Assembly (NCBI GenBank): GCA_019750335.1
Contig: JAIEOQ010000008.1
Span: 434,001-498,000 of the forward strand
Direction of reading: 5' to 3'
Origin: Candidatus Obscuribacterales bacterium
Lineage (GTDB): Bacteria > Cyanobacteriota > Vampirovibrionia > Obscuribacterales > Obscuribacteraceae
DNA: 64,000 bases
Within the stretch, counting starts at the first letter, position 1. Each line of letters starts with the position of its first letter. The translations under genes were made by a program, and so were the position numbers. The notes under the pieces were generated by a model. That model was not told where the DNA came from, ran no database searches, and saw nothing but the letters and a program-made list of their open reading frames with translations. Shown here one piece after another: positions 25,259 through 33,064 of this stretch.

Positions 25259-25570
25259 CTAGTTGTTACCAGTCACCGGGCGCAGAAGCAGAATCGTGGC
25301 CGAGTCGTGAACCGGGGCATCCATGTTCACCGGATTGCCGCCCATGCGGACTTCGAAACCGCTGGCATTGTGACCGGCAGCCTTCAGCACTTCGCTGACC
25401 GTCCACTGCTTGTTGGCTTCAAGAACGACCTTACGGCAATTGCCGACCGGACCAACGTTGACGGTGATCGTACCGGCATTGGTGGCAGCGGCAGGCGTCT
25501 TGGTCAAAACGAGACGAGCACCTTCGGCAGGTTGAGCGGCGGGAGTCGGGTTGGTGTTTTCGTTAGGCAT
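25259..25570 (-). CDS. Ubiquitin-like (beta-grasp) modifier
   Basis: A 103-residue protein. The ATG at 25570 has AAGGAT 8 nt upstream. After a ~30-residue Pro/Ala-rich disordered tail, a beta-grasp pattern follows: TITVNVGPVG, RKVVLEA, a helix VSEVLKAAG, GFEVRMGGNPV and ATILLLRPVTG. The C-terminus is Thr-Gly-Asn-Asn, so a single glycine (Gly101) is followed by two Asn instead of ending in Gly-Gly. Gene order with E2, E2, JAMM, E1 and Clp strongly supports a protein-modifier role. First gene of the operon, behind a leader of about 600 nt. The fold is inferred from the pattern; length is typical once the tail is removed. Confidence 0.8.
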   Translation of the reverse strand: MPNENTNPTPAAQPAEGARLVLTKTPAAATNAGTITVNVGPVGNCRKVVLEANKQWTVSEVLKAAGHNASGFEVRMGGNPVNMDAPVHDSATILLLRPVTGNN

Positions 25571-26183
25571 TTGAATAATCCTTAGATTAAGAGAGTGAGT
25601 GACGCAAGAAGCACCGATGGACACCATGTCCTATGGTTGTTTCTTGCCGTCGATAAAGAGATAAACGTTCACAAGAGACTGACAACACCAGTCAAGCGCT
25701 CGCACAAGCGCGAACAATTGTGTATGGCAGTGACAGTCCCAAAATCGCTAGGCGCCTCGTTGAACAATCACCATAAAGTGAGAGCCAGAAAGCACCGCTT
25801 GAAAAGACAGAGCCAACCCCGATTGCCAGGAGGCAGTGGGATTTAGCTTGGAAACAAAAGAGCAGAAATAAAAGAGTTGTTGACTTCGCTTTTGAGAGAG
25901 AGAAAAAGGATTTCGCTAAAAATCATGGCTAATTGGCCGGGGTTGTTCCTATCCTTGAATACTGGCGTAGAACAAGAATGGTCTTAGAGTTTGATCAGAA
26001 TACGTTGACTACCCAGTAGTCAACGTATTGATAACCGGCTTGCAAAGGGATTCGCGGAGAATCCAGCCAAGAAGACATTACGAACACCCACCCTGACATC
26101 GTCACCGCATGTGATACCACTTTTCTTCTCTATCAGTTGGGCCAATCTTTCTCTCTATATACTATAAATACTAGTATGTAGAA
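25571..26183 (-). promoter_or_regulatory. Long leader / control region of the ubiquitin-like operon
   Basis: No credible gene lies here. On the minus strand a TATAGT (26161-26166) next to TATATAG marks a probable promoter just below the ppa terminator, leaving a leader of over 500 nt. A perfect 14-bp inverted repeat sits at 25999-26029. A plus-strand frame at 25595-25846 is Arg/Lys-rich without a ribosome site and is rejected. Confidence 0.45.
25999..26029. repeat. Perfect 14-bp inverted repeat in the operon leader
   Basis: AATACGTTGACTAC and GTAGTCAACGTATT separated by CCA. No T-tract, so it is more likely an operator or structured RNA element than a terminator. Confidence 0.6.
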
Positions 26184-26192
26184 AAAAAGGAA

Positions 26193-26242
26193 ATAGAGGA
26201 CGGATTCATCAGGCTTTACGCTTTAATGAATCCGTCCTCTAT
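26193..26242 (-). terminator. Intrinsic terminator of the pyrophosphatase gene
   Basis: Perfect 17-bp stem ATAGAGGACGGATTCAT / ATGAATCCGTCCTCTAT. On the minus strand TTTCCTTTTTTTC follows. Confidence 0.9.
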
Positions 26243-26267
26243 CTTTTGAGAATCGCTCTCCCGAGAA

Positions 26268-27068
26268 TTAGCGCTTGCTCGTACGCGTCGTCTTAGAACG
26301 CGACTTGACCGGCTTCTTCTTGCCGTTTGGAGGCAACCAGCCTTGTTTAAGCAGCTCGGCGATCACACCCTCGGCAAGCATTTCGCGCAGCTTAATCATG
26401 CGTGATTCGGGCGTGCCGTATTTATCGACATAATCCTGCATGCTCAGCCGGATAATTTGATGAGCTTCCCGGCGATCGTAAACCGCGGCAATCTGCACCT
26501 TATTGCTGCATCCTTGTTCCGGCCCGAGCTTATATGTCAAGAAGTAGTGCTTGAGCCGCCGAATCAATCCCGAGGGCACATCCTTGATGTCGCGCAAATG
26601 ACCGAAAGCAGCATCGCCCTCCAGAACCGCTACGATTTTATCGTCGACTTCGCCACCGTCGATCATGCGCAGACCACCAATCGGGCGTACTGACATCAAG
26701 ATGTCGCCGTGAGCAATATCGCATTCAGTAAGAACGCAGATATCCAACGGATCGCCATCACCCTTTAGTTTCTTGCGCCCGCTCACTTTGGACTGGCAGT
26801 AGGCTGCCACTTTGTCACCGCAGTAAGTCTGGGGAATGTAGCCGTAAGGGTTAGGACATTTCGAAGAGTAGCGTTGCGGGCGGTCGATGCGCAAATAACC
26901 GGAAACTTTGTCAGCCTCGTTTTTCACCACGTCAGTTGGCACAATTTCGATATAAGTTTCGACAATTGTCGGCGCTTTCGCTCCCGGCGAAATGCCGTGC
27001 CAAGGATGAGCGCGATTCAGCATTGAAAGCGATTGTTCAAAAGCAAGAAGACGGTCGTGAGCGTTCAT
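26268..27068 (-). CDS. ppa: Inorganic pyrophosphatase, family I
   Basis: A 266-residue protein with AAGGAGC 6 nt upstream. The family I signature is DGDPLDICVL. Active-site context includes YGYIPQTYCG, GDILMSVRPIGG, DDKIVAVLEGD and LKHYFLTYK. It hydrolyses PPi to two phosphates and drives biosynthetic reactions in the cytoplasm. It is longer than the ~175-residue bacterial norm because of an N-terminal extension and a basic Lys/Arg/Thr-rich tail (KKKPVKSRSKTTRTSKR). It stands alone, with a CATATAGT promoter-like site about 310 nt upstream and its own terminator. Confidence 0.92.
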   Translation of the reverse strand: MNAHDRLLAFEQSLSMLNRAHPWHGISPGAKAPTIVETYIEIVPTDVVKNEADKVSGYLRIDRPQRYSSKCPNPYGYIPQTYCGDKVAAYCQSKVSGRKKLKGDGDPLDICVLTECDIAHGDILMSVRPIGGLRMIDGGEVDDKIVAVLEGDAAFGHLRDIKDVPSGLIRRLKHYFLTYKLGPEQGCSNKVQIAAVYDRREAHQIIRLSMQDYVDKYGTPESRMIKLREMLAEGVIAELLKQGWLPPNGKKKPVKSRSKTTRTSKR

Positions 27069-27481
27069 ATTTGCTCCTTAGGCTGGCTCTTATTGTTTTG
27101 TAGGCAGAAAACAACTTTTTCAGTCAGGCAATAACAAAAAACCTCAAACAAGAATGAAACTATAGAATTACTGGCAGCCTAACCGGTCCCTTTAAGCTGG
27201 ATCAACCAATACTTGGCTTCTTGAAGCCGACGATCAAGCCAAGAGCTTGGATTAGCTAACCAGCTGAGAAAAATATTTGTCAAGATTTGGCTAATTTGCA
27301 CTTAGCGCTAAATCCCGCTAGCGCTTGTCAACTTTATGTTTGGACCGCCCGTCGTTCTGGTTTCCTCGATCACAACTATATGCATAAGTAGAATTAGACA
27401 AAACGAGAAGCGACAGAAAAGCCTTTGAGGGCATTTCCATCGTTTCCCATTTTCCGGCGCCGCACTGCGGCGGCTGAGCGC
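27069..27481. promoter_or_regulatory. Leader of ppa
   Basis: No gene seen. ACTTATGCATATAGTTG on the minus strand (TATAGT at 27375-27380) is a probable promoter. It is followed by the imperfect palindromic stretch GCGCTAAATCCCGCTAGCGC near 27304-27325. Confidence 0.4.
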
Positions 27482-27979
27482 CTACGCCGTAACAGCTTGA
27501 GCTTCGCCGTATTCAAGCTCTTGCAAGAGCACACGCATTTTGGCGAAAGTCGGGTCGTTCGGATCGGCAATCGTATCCGGCTCGCCGTAAACAGCACGCA
27601 TCGCCGCGATGAAGGCGTTCAAGCCGGACTGCAGGCTAATGCACCAGCAACGCACGCTCTCCTCCGAACCTTCTTCGGCGGTGCCATGCCGATGAAAGCG
27701 CTCGAAGCCGGTTTCATCAACACCGTCGATCTCGATCAGTCGACGCCCCAACTCAGTCGATGGCGTTTCAGCCAAGGTGATGACGTACAGATCCGGATGT
27801 CGCTGCGCGACCAAGGCTTGCTTCGCCCCGAACTGCAGCACACCCATGTTGTAACGATCCGAACCGTCGCTGATGCTGACGAGCTGGATGCCAGCGGCTT
27901 TCAATTCGTTATCGACCATGGCGCCGCATTCGCTCGCGCGCACTTCAAATAGACCACGGAATCGATTACTTGTGCTCAT
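27482..27979 (-). CDS. Hypothetical protein, 165 aa
   Basis: The start has AGGTGGAT upstream. It is a soluble alpha/beta protein with a regular strand pattern (GIQLVSISDGSDRYN, LYVITLAETPS, RRLIEIDGVD) and a helical C-terminus. The segment ending GTAEEGSEESVRCW is acidic. A compact single domain is likely. The DGSDR turn is faintly reminiscent of von Willebrand A-type metal sites but the full MIDAS pattern is not visible. No family assigned. Confidence 0.6.
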   Translation of the reverse strand: MSTSNRFRGLFEVRASECGAMVDNELKAAGIQLVSISDGSDRYNMGVLQFGAKQALVAQRHPDLYVITLAETPSTELGRRLIEIDGVDETGFERFHRHGTAEEGSEESVRCWCISLQSGLNAFIAAMRAVYGEPDTIADPNDPTFAKMRVLLQELEYGEAQAVTA

Positions 27980-28099
27980 AATCCACCTGAATGGTGAGAG
28001 AAAGATTTAACTCGAAGCCAAAACCAAAACCAAAACCACAACCCGAGCGTTGTTCAGGATATGAAACAGAATCGCCGGGATTAGATTTCCGGAACGCCA

Positions 28100-28732
28100 T
28101 TAGATCCAAGCACAGAGACCGCCTGTGGTTAGGTGTCTAATAACAAGATTCCAATCGCTCTCGTGACTGGCAGCAAACACAAGAGCGGTTAGAACAACTG
28201 CCAACCAAGCCGCTTTGTTACCGGCAAGCCAGCGATATTTGGAGAACCCCTGGTTGAGCAAATTGAAAAGAAAGCCCCGGAACAGGATCTCTTCCAAAAT
28301 CGGTCCGACTATCACTACGGCGAGAATGTTAATCCAAGAGGCTTTGCCTTGCAGATCTCCTGCTGCCAAGTTCGTTTGCAACGTTGCCGGCGGACAAAGC
28401 CAATGCCAGGCGCAGACAACGGCATAGAGAAGCGAGAGCACGACGCAGAACCAGAGCGAACCTTTGCTCAGCCCGGAGAAACTGCAACGAATCTCCTTGA
28501 GCAAAGAAAGCCCGCGCCAGCGGAATGCTAACGCTAAAAACAGGACCGCCGCAGTCATGGACAGAGTCACTGCAGTGCTAACGACAAAGGCAGTGGGTAG
28601 CAGCCCAAACACGAAAGCCGCCAGCGGAGCCTGTCCCCATATGGCTATCAACCAGGCAACCAACCAGATTACCAAAGCGCTGTAAAAGCGCCAAGGCAAA
28701 ATAATCGGCTGCTTCAAATCAGCAGTGTTCAT
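28100..28732 (-). CDS. CPBP-family intramembrane protease, interrupted by an in-frame TAA
   Basis: The annotated frame gives 210 residues with GGAGAT upstream. There are five to six hydrophobic segments. CPBP motif 1 is ILEEILFRGFLFN (Glu147, Glu148, Arg152) and motif 2 contains His190 in VFAASH. The frame stops at TAA 28100-28102 just before motif 3. The same frame stays open through the TAA to 28007 and encodes WRSGNLIPAILFHILNNARV, the expected motif-3 helix with His and Asn. So the gene looks whole apart from one stop codon (possibly a former TAT/TAC). It may be a recent pseudogene, a sequencing error or a read-through product. Relatives are membrane endopeptidases. Confidence 0.75.
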   Translation of the reverse strand: MNTADLKQPIILPWRFYSALVIWLVAWLIAIWGQAPLAAFVFGLLPTAFVVSTAVTLSMTAAVLFLALAFRWRGLSLLKEIRCSFSGLSKGSLWFCVVLSLLYAVVCAWHWLCPPATLQTNLAAGDLQGKASWINILAVVIVGPILEEILFRGFLFNLLNQGFSKYRWLAGNKAAWLAVVLTALVFAASHESDWNLVIRHLTTGGLCAWI

Positions 28733-28809
28733 GACCTATCTCCCGAAAGCGGAGGGCTGGCTGCACCATTGTGCGCGCACAACCCTCCGCTGTGATAGAA
28801 ATCAAAACC

Positions 28810-29967
28810 TTACTTTCCGCTCTCGGTCACCGCATGAACGACGATGAGCAGTTTGCCGTAGTAGTAAGCTCCGACAATCGGACGATCCGCAGACGGGCTG
28901 AGGAAGCGTTCAACTTTGGCGTTGTACACCAAATTGTGAGTGGCATCCTGGAGAAAGGAAACCAGCTCACTATCGGCATCACCCATGAAGGACACCAACT
29001 GAACACTGTCGTCGCAACGCACCAAGATTTTGTCGAGATGCGGTACGAACTGCAGCGAACGGATGGTCGAGCCGCCTTTCAAATGACACGGGTATGCCGT
29101 ATCCATAGCCGGGTTGACCAGGTACAAGTCGCCGCCGACACCGCCGAAGGCAAGCAACTTGTACTCCGAACTCCAAACTAAAGCGTTGAGCTTCATCGCC
29201 GAAACATCCTTCACCCCATCCATCCAGGAGTGGAGAACGTTCTGGCCATTGGTATGCCATTCGTTCTCACCATCCAAAGCAAACTGGAAAAGAGCGTTGC
29301 GATCCGTCGCTACTCGCAGCACCGAGTCTTCCTGCACGCAGAGAGCACGGACGGCAGCTTTGAGGTTAGGAGCGTAGGTCAGCTCCCTTCCTTCCTCCCG
29401 TTCCGCTTCCTCTTCCGGCGCTTCGTCGTCCTCATCCCGCTCCGAACCAAGCTCTCGCCCCGGCGTAGCGAAAACGCTTACATTGCCGTCATTACTGCCG
29501 GCAGCAAGCATTTTTCCGTCCGGCGCGTAGCTAACCCGCACCGGATTATCGAAATAGAACGGCTCAACTTTCTTCCCTTGCCGCGGATGAAGACGATGCA
29601 CATAGCTATCGCCTTCACCAAAAACAATGGACAACTCGGGATAGCAACGGTCGATCAGAGGCTGATACGCCGCATGCACAGCCGGAGAGCGAAAGTTCAT
29701 TCCACTCTCTTGGCTGCAACGGCAAAGATAAGCCTCTCGCGTGCGCTTGCCTTCGTAAGCACGATAGTAAGCGTCACGCACGCCGGAGCCGATCAAGTCG
29801 TGAATGACCGGCGGGTTAATTTCATACAGAACTACGCAGGTGTCGGGGTAGTCGGGCGAGAAGACGACATCCACAATGCGGTCTCCGGGCTTAACGCCAA
29901 CGAAGACCGGTTGAACAATCGTCTTTTGCCGCTTATCGCCGACACCACGCCTCTCAATTGAGGACAT
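28810..29967 (-). CDS. WD40-like beta-propeller protein
   Basis: A 385-residue protein with repeated blade-like segments: VVDVVFSPDYPDTCVVLYEI, VRVSYAPDGKMLAAGSNDGN, ALVWSSEYKLLAFGGVGGD, IRSLQFVPHLDKILVRCDD. A highly acidic insert (SERDEDDEAPEEEAEREEG) lies near residue 190. No signal peptide. Likely a cytoplasmic protein-binding scaffold; no enzymatic motif. It lies 77 bp upstream of the CPBP gene and just after the nuclease gene on the same strand. Confidence 0.7.
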   Translation of the reverse strand: MSSIERRGVGDKRQKTIVQPVFVGVKPGDRIVDVVFSPDYPDTCVVLYEINPPVIHDLIGSGVRDAYYRAYEGKRTREAYLCRCSQESGMNFRSPAVHAAYQPLIDRCYPELSIVFGEGDSYVHRLHPRQGKKVEPFYFDNPVRVSYAPDGKMLAAGSNDGNVSVFATPGRELGSERDEDDEAPEEEAEREEGRELTYAPNLKAAVRALCVQEDSVLRVATDRNALFQFALDGENEWHTNGQNVLHSWMDGVKDVSAMKLNALVWSSEYKLLAFGGVGGDLYLVNPAMDTAYPCHLKGGSTIRSLQFVPHLDKILVRCDDSVQLVSFMGDADSELVSFLQDATHNLVYNAKVERFLSPSADRPIVGAYYYGKLLIVVHAVTESGK

Positions 29968-30017
29968 GATGTTTTTCTCCTAACAGAGTTGTTACGTACA
30001 GGTTAAGGGCAACCAGC

Positions 30018-30887
30018 TTAAGCGCTGGCTGCCGTTGTTGAAACAAGCGGAATCACCCTCGGCGCACTGCCGTTGCGAACTTGGTTATAAGCCTTGGCCG
30101 CAGCGCACATTTCAACCAACGGGCAACGATCACAACGATGGTCTGCACTCGTCGGGAAGTGCCCGGCATTGATATAGCCTTGAATCCTGGCGATTTTAGC
30201 TCGCCAAACCTCAAGATCACGCTGTTGCTCACCATAGCTGTACCATTGCTGGAGCACGTTTTTGCCGCCCCACAACCGCAGGGTCAGACGCAAACTCCCA
30301 CGATGATCTTTGAGCCGTTTGAGAACCATGGCGAAGAAACGCAACTGTTCCCAATGGCGGCGGCTAGCATGCTCACCGGTCTTCTCTTCGATCACTTCCA
30401 AGACCCGACCTTTTCCATCTTGGTACTCGGTCCACTGGTCCGGCTTGATGAAGAAGGTCCAGCCACAGCCGCCCGGACCGTCATCCAAAAGCGAGTGCAA
30501 CGACTCACGCTTGGCGTTCTCATCATCAGCTTCATCCTCGCCGCCCAGCTCTTGGCGGTTAGCCACAAGCTCCTCGATACGAGCGACCGCTTCCTGACGC
30601 TCAGCGGTCGGCAAAGCAGCGACTTTGGCTTCGACCAAAGCCTGACAAGCAGCCATATCGCCGCCATGTTCAGCAACGATATGACAGGCATCGCCGACAG
30701 CGCTACCGAGAGTCACCTTGCTGCGCACTCCCAGACGCCGTCCCAAGAAGCGATGGGGGCAGTCGAGCGTTTGCAAATCGGTGATTGAGACATTCCGATT
30801 CTCCGGGCGGCTGAAAAACTCGCGGATATCATCCGCGGTAAGCTTGCCGGCACGATACAACAATCGATATTCTCGCAACGTCTTCAT
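30018..30887 (-). CDS. PD-(D/E)XK nuclease with Fe-S cluster cysteines (Cas4/RecB-like)
   Basis: The start at 30887 (AAAGGT 7 nt upstream) gives 289 residues; the frame extends to 31031 without a site. Nuclease motifs are a GSAVGDACHIVAEH helix with His69, then an acidic Asp150 region, VLEVIEEKTG with Glu167/Lys169, and WEQLRFFAMVLK, the Gln-containing motif of RecB-type enzymes. Cys43 near the N-terminus and Cys252, Cys255, Cys261 (RCDRCPLVEMC) form the Cas4/AddB-style 4Fe-4S set. No CRISPR array, helicase or Cas gene lies nearby, so it is an orphan nuclease. Expected activity: single-strand DNA exonuclease. Confidence 0.78.
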   Translation of the reverse strand: MKTLREYRLLYRAGKLTADDIREFFSRPENRNVSITDLQTLDCPHRFLGRRLGVRSKVTLGSAVGDACHIVAEHGGDMAACQALVEAKVAALPTAERQEAVARIEELVANRQELGGEDEADDENAKRESLHSLLDDGPGGCGWTFFIKPDQWTEYQDGKGRVLEVIEEKTGEHASRRHWEQLRFFAMVLKRLKDHRGSLRLTLRLWGGKNVLQQWYSYGEQQRDLEVWRAKIARIQGYINAGHFPTSADHRCDRCPLVEMCAAAKAYNQVRNGSAPRVIPLVSTTAASA

Positions 30888-31098
30888 ACAAAAGACCTTT
30901 CGTAAAAACGGCTCATCGAGCCAATAAACATGAACATGTGCGTCGGACCAACAACGGTCCGTTTCTCCAGCCAAGCGCGCCTCGCTTGGCCAGCACTGGA
31001 CCGCGTTCACAAGAACGCGACCCAGCCCCACCGCCAGGGAGGAGCAGGTCTTGCGACCTGCCCCTCAGGGCGGATACGAGATTGTTCAACGGAAAGAA
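30888..31098 (-). promoter_or_regulatory. Hairpin-rich leader of the nuclease gene
   Basis: Several short perfect stems lie in series: CGGACC/GGTCCG (near 30943-30962), GCCAAGC/GCTTGGC (near 30971-30991) and GGCTC/GAGCC (near 30912-30925). No gene supported. Confidence 0.35.
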
Positions 31099-31281
31099 CT
31101 AGTCCTTTCCGTCGCTGCCGCAGTCGTCGAGCCGACGTCGAGCCGGCCCATGACCGGTGCCACCACCGTCTTCAGCGGCGGTATGAGCCGCGGCGTTGAA
31201 AGGCGCCCGGTAGGCACCTTCCCCTCGAAAGAGCCCGTCGTCACGATCGGTTTGTGCTTCGGATGCCGAACGTAGTCCCAT
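31099..31281 (-). CDS. Small disordered protein, 60 aa
   Basis: An ATG at 31281 lies one base after the stop of the upstream gene and 7 nt after GAGGAG, so translation is coupled. The product (MGLRSASEAQTDRDDGLF...) is Asp/Gly/Arg-rich and probably disordered. Other frames across this stretch lack a site. Unknown function. Confidence 0.45.
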   Translation of the reverse strand: MGLRSASEAQTDRDDGLFRGEGAYRAPFNAAAHTAAEDGGGTGHGPARRRLDDCGSDGKD

Positions 31282-31282
31282 C

Positions 31283-31678
31283 TCACGTCTCCTCGGATCT
31301 AGGCGCATCAACAGTCGGGATTCCGCGCTTGCGGAATTCCTCCAACAGTTGGACGCTGGTGAATTTGTGATTGTCCAGAAATACGGTTACAACGGCATGG
31401 GTAGCTATAAGTAAGCGCCCATGCTTGTTGCCGTTTGTCCATAATGCCCAGGCGGGCATCACTTCACCGGCAAGCAGTTGACACTCATATCGATCTCCTT
31501 TTCTGACGACACGCACGACATAGTCTTTGGCGCTGTCGAATTCAGGCAGAAAGTCGATATGCACGGAATAATGCTCGGCATCATCCTCCACTGGGCAGAC
31601 CTTAACTCGCAATGGACTTGAGGTGTATACCTCAGCCCGCAAGCCAGGCTCCCACAGAATCACGTTTATCCGTTTCAT
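31283..31678 (-). CDS. Hypothetical protein, 131 aa
   Basis: AAGGAGAG at 8 nt before the ATG. It is predominantly beta: INVILWEPGLRAEVY, YSVHIDFLPEF, DYVVRVVRKGDRYECQLL, LIATHAVVTVFLD, then a C-terminal helix LLEEFRKRG. A beta-barrel or sandwich is plausible. No family recognised. First of a coupled pair with the 60-residue protein. Confidence 0.6.
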   Translation of the reverse strand: MKRINVILWEPGLRAEVYTSSPLRVKVCPVEDDAEHYSVHIDFLPEFDSAKDYVVRVVRKGDRYECQLLAGEVMPAWALWTNGNKHGRLLIATHAVVTVFLDNHKFTSVQLLEEFRKRGIPTVDAPRSEET

Positions 31679-31782
31679 CGATGCTCTCCTTGTGCCGTCA
31701 AGGCACGCAGAACATCCCGATCAAGCGACCCCCGCTTGACCGCTGAAACCCCTGTCGACAAGACTGGGGCTTAAGACTTCGC

Positions 31783-32157
31783 TCAATGCATGGTGTTTTT
31801 TACCCATGCCCCATCGTCCCAAAGCAAAGCCTTATCTCCTTTCAGTGCATCACGAAGGCGCCAATGCCCCCCCCAAAATTCGACACAAAATTCGCACTTT
31901 TCCAGTACATCGAATCCTTCACCCCGGGGAATGGCAAAGTAATAATCCGTGTTTTCATCTATTTCCCCATGAACGACAAAGTAACCTTCGGGCGGCACGG
32001 TGCAAGGAAGGGCTCGGTCATCGGGATGCACATATCCTTCGTTGCTGAAATCAGTAACCGCGAGCTCACCACTTTGGATTCGGCGCATAAGCTCTTCCAG
32101 AGCTAAAGCGGGATTCCGAGCGTCGATGGCGAGAACAAAGCGTTGTATGTCCGACAT
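31783..32157 (-). CDS. Hypothetical protein, 124 aa
   Basis: The ATG at 32157 follows GGAGAGG; the frame opens at 32208 without a site. The N-terminal helical segment (IDARNPALALEELMRRIQSG) is followed by a beta-rich part with many aromatic residues (GYFVVHGEIDENTDYYFAIP, CEFCVEFWGGHWRL). Unrecognised. Small hairpins separate it from the neighbours on both sides. Confidence 0.6.
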   Translation of the reverse strand: MSDIQRFVLAIDARNPALALEELMRRIQSGELAVTDFSNEGYVHPDDRALPCTVPPEGYFVVHGEIDENTDYYFAIPRGEGFDVLEKCEFCVEFWGGHWRLRDALKGDKALLWDDGAWVKNTMH

Positions 32158-32252
32158 AGCAGACCTCTCCAGTAAAACAACCTCGATTGATTTGACTTGA
32201 CATAACACTTCTACCGGAAGTAGAAGCCTCTACACAGGCTCCTTTCCAGCAA

Positions 32253-32666
32253 CTACCAAACCGAGTTTCTGAACTCTTTGTCGCCAGCTTGGACCGAAAG
32301 GTCGAGAATCTCGTCCAAGATTCGGCGAACCTCCTCCAAACTTTCGCGCCGGGCTTTTGCGACATCGACGAACGGATTGTCCGCCTTGCTGATCACCTCG
32401 AAAGCTGCGCAAACAGCTTGCAGCCGGGTAACCAGCGCACCGTAAAGTTGACGCGTAGCATGATGGTAGTCCGGGCTGATACCGCGCTCCAAGCTTGGTT
32501 TCAACAAATCGCGAAAGACTTCACCGGACAGAGACTGCAAACGGGCGGCGGTGAACCCTTCATTGTTATCGCGCAAGTACGCGCTAACGCAGTCGGAGTA
32601 GCGAGTGGCGGCACTGGCAAAGTTCACAATGACACGCAGAACCTGATTTCCATCGGAATCGGACAT
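32253..32666 (-). CDS. Hypothetical all-helical protein, 137 aa
   Basis: AAAGGAAC upstream of the ATG. Helical throughout (VLRVIVNFASAATRYSDC, LYGALVTRLQAVCAAFEVIS, LEEVRRILDEILDLS). No membrane segment, no known motif. An overlapping in-frame-shifted open frame (32624-32848) leads into its start and might be an upstream peptide, but has no ribosome site. Confidence 0.55.
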   Translation of the reverse strand: MSDSDGNQVLRVIVNFASAATRYSDCVSAYLRDNNEGFTAARLQSLSGEVFRDLLKPSLERGISPDYHHATRQLYGALVTRLQAVCAAFEVISKADNPFVDVAKARRESLEEVRRILDEILDLSVQAGDKEFRNSVW

Positions 32667-33064
32667 AGTTTTGTTCCTTTCGGGAACGAGTGGTGAACGC
32701 GGGCATGCTGAGTCGCCTGGTAAGCTTTCGGCAATGGCAGGAAACTCGGCTTTGGTAATGGCGCTGCAACTGCCCTCGAAGCGGCAGCACCAACTTCTCC
32801 GACCACGGACTTCAAGACAGCAAGCTTTTGCTTAATGATGCGCGTCATGTAGAAGCAAGAGTTAGCTGTTTAGTACGTGGGCCTCTAAGAAAAGAGAAAG
32901 AAAAGATAAACTCACCATAAGGAGATCTAGATCTAAAAGACAAGCCCACCAGTGGCGCTAAGCTGGCAAAAATAATTCAGCTTGCGTATTTACCCCACAA
33001 ACCTGACTGGTGCAATCTTTTGCCCGGCTGCGCTAGCTTCTTAGAAAAGGGATAAATGGCACTT
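32667..33064. other. Intergenic region
   Basis: Nothing convincing beyond a basic Ala/Pro-rich minus-strand frame starting at 32848 (about 60 residues before overlap with the next gene). It lacks a ribosome site. No clear terminator for the GGDEF gene is visible. Confidence 0.3.

Noticed and set aside
25595..25846. Plus-strand 83-residue frame in the ubiquitin-like operon leader
   Set aside because: No start signal, Arg/Lys/His-rich, overlaps the leader expected on the other strand.
29230..29961. 243-residue plus-strand open frame opposite the beta-propeller gene
   Set aside because: Shadow; no ribosome site, and the minus-strand product shows repeated blades.
30018..30887. CRISPR adaptation locus (Cas4-like nuclease)
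   Set aside because: No repeat array, Cas1, Cas2 or other Cas gene is visible anywhere in the window.
32624..32848. 74-residue minus-strand frame MTRIIKQKLAV...
   Set aside because: No ribosome site, ends inside the next gene in another frame; left as an unresolved possible leader peptide.
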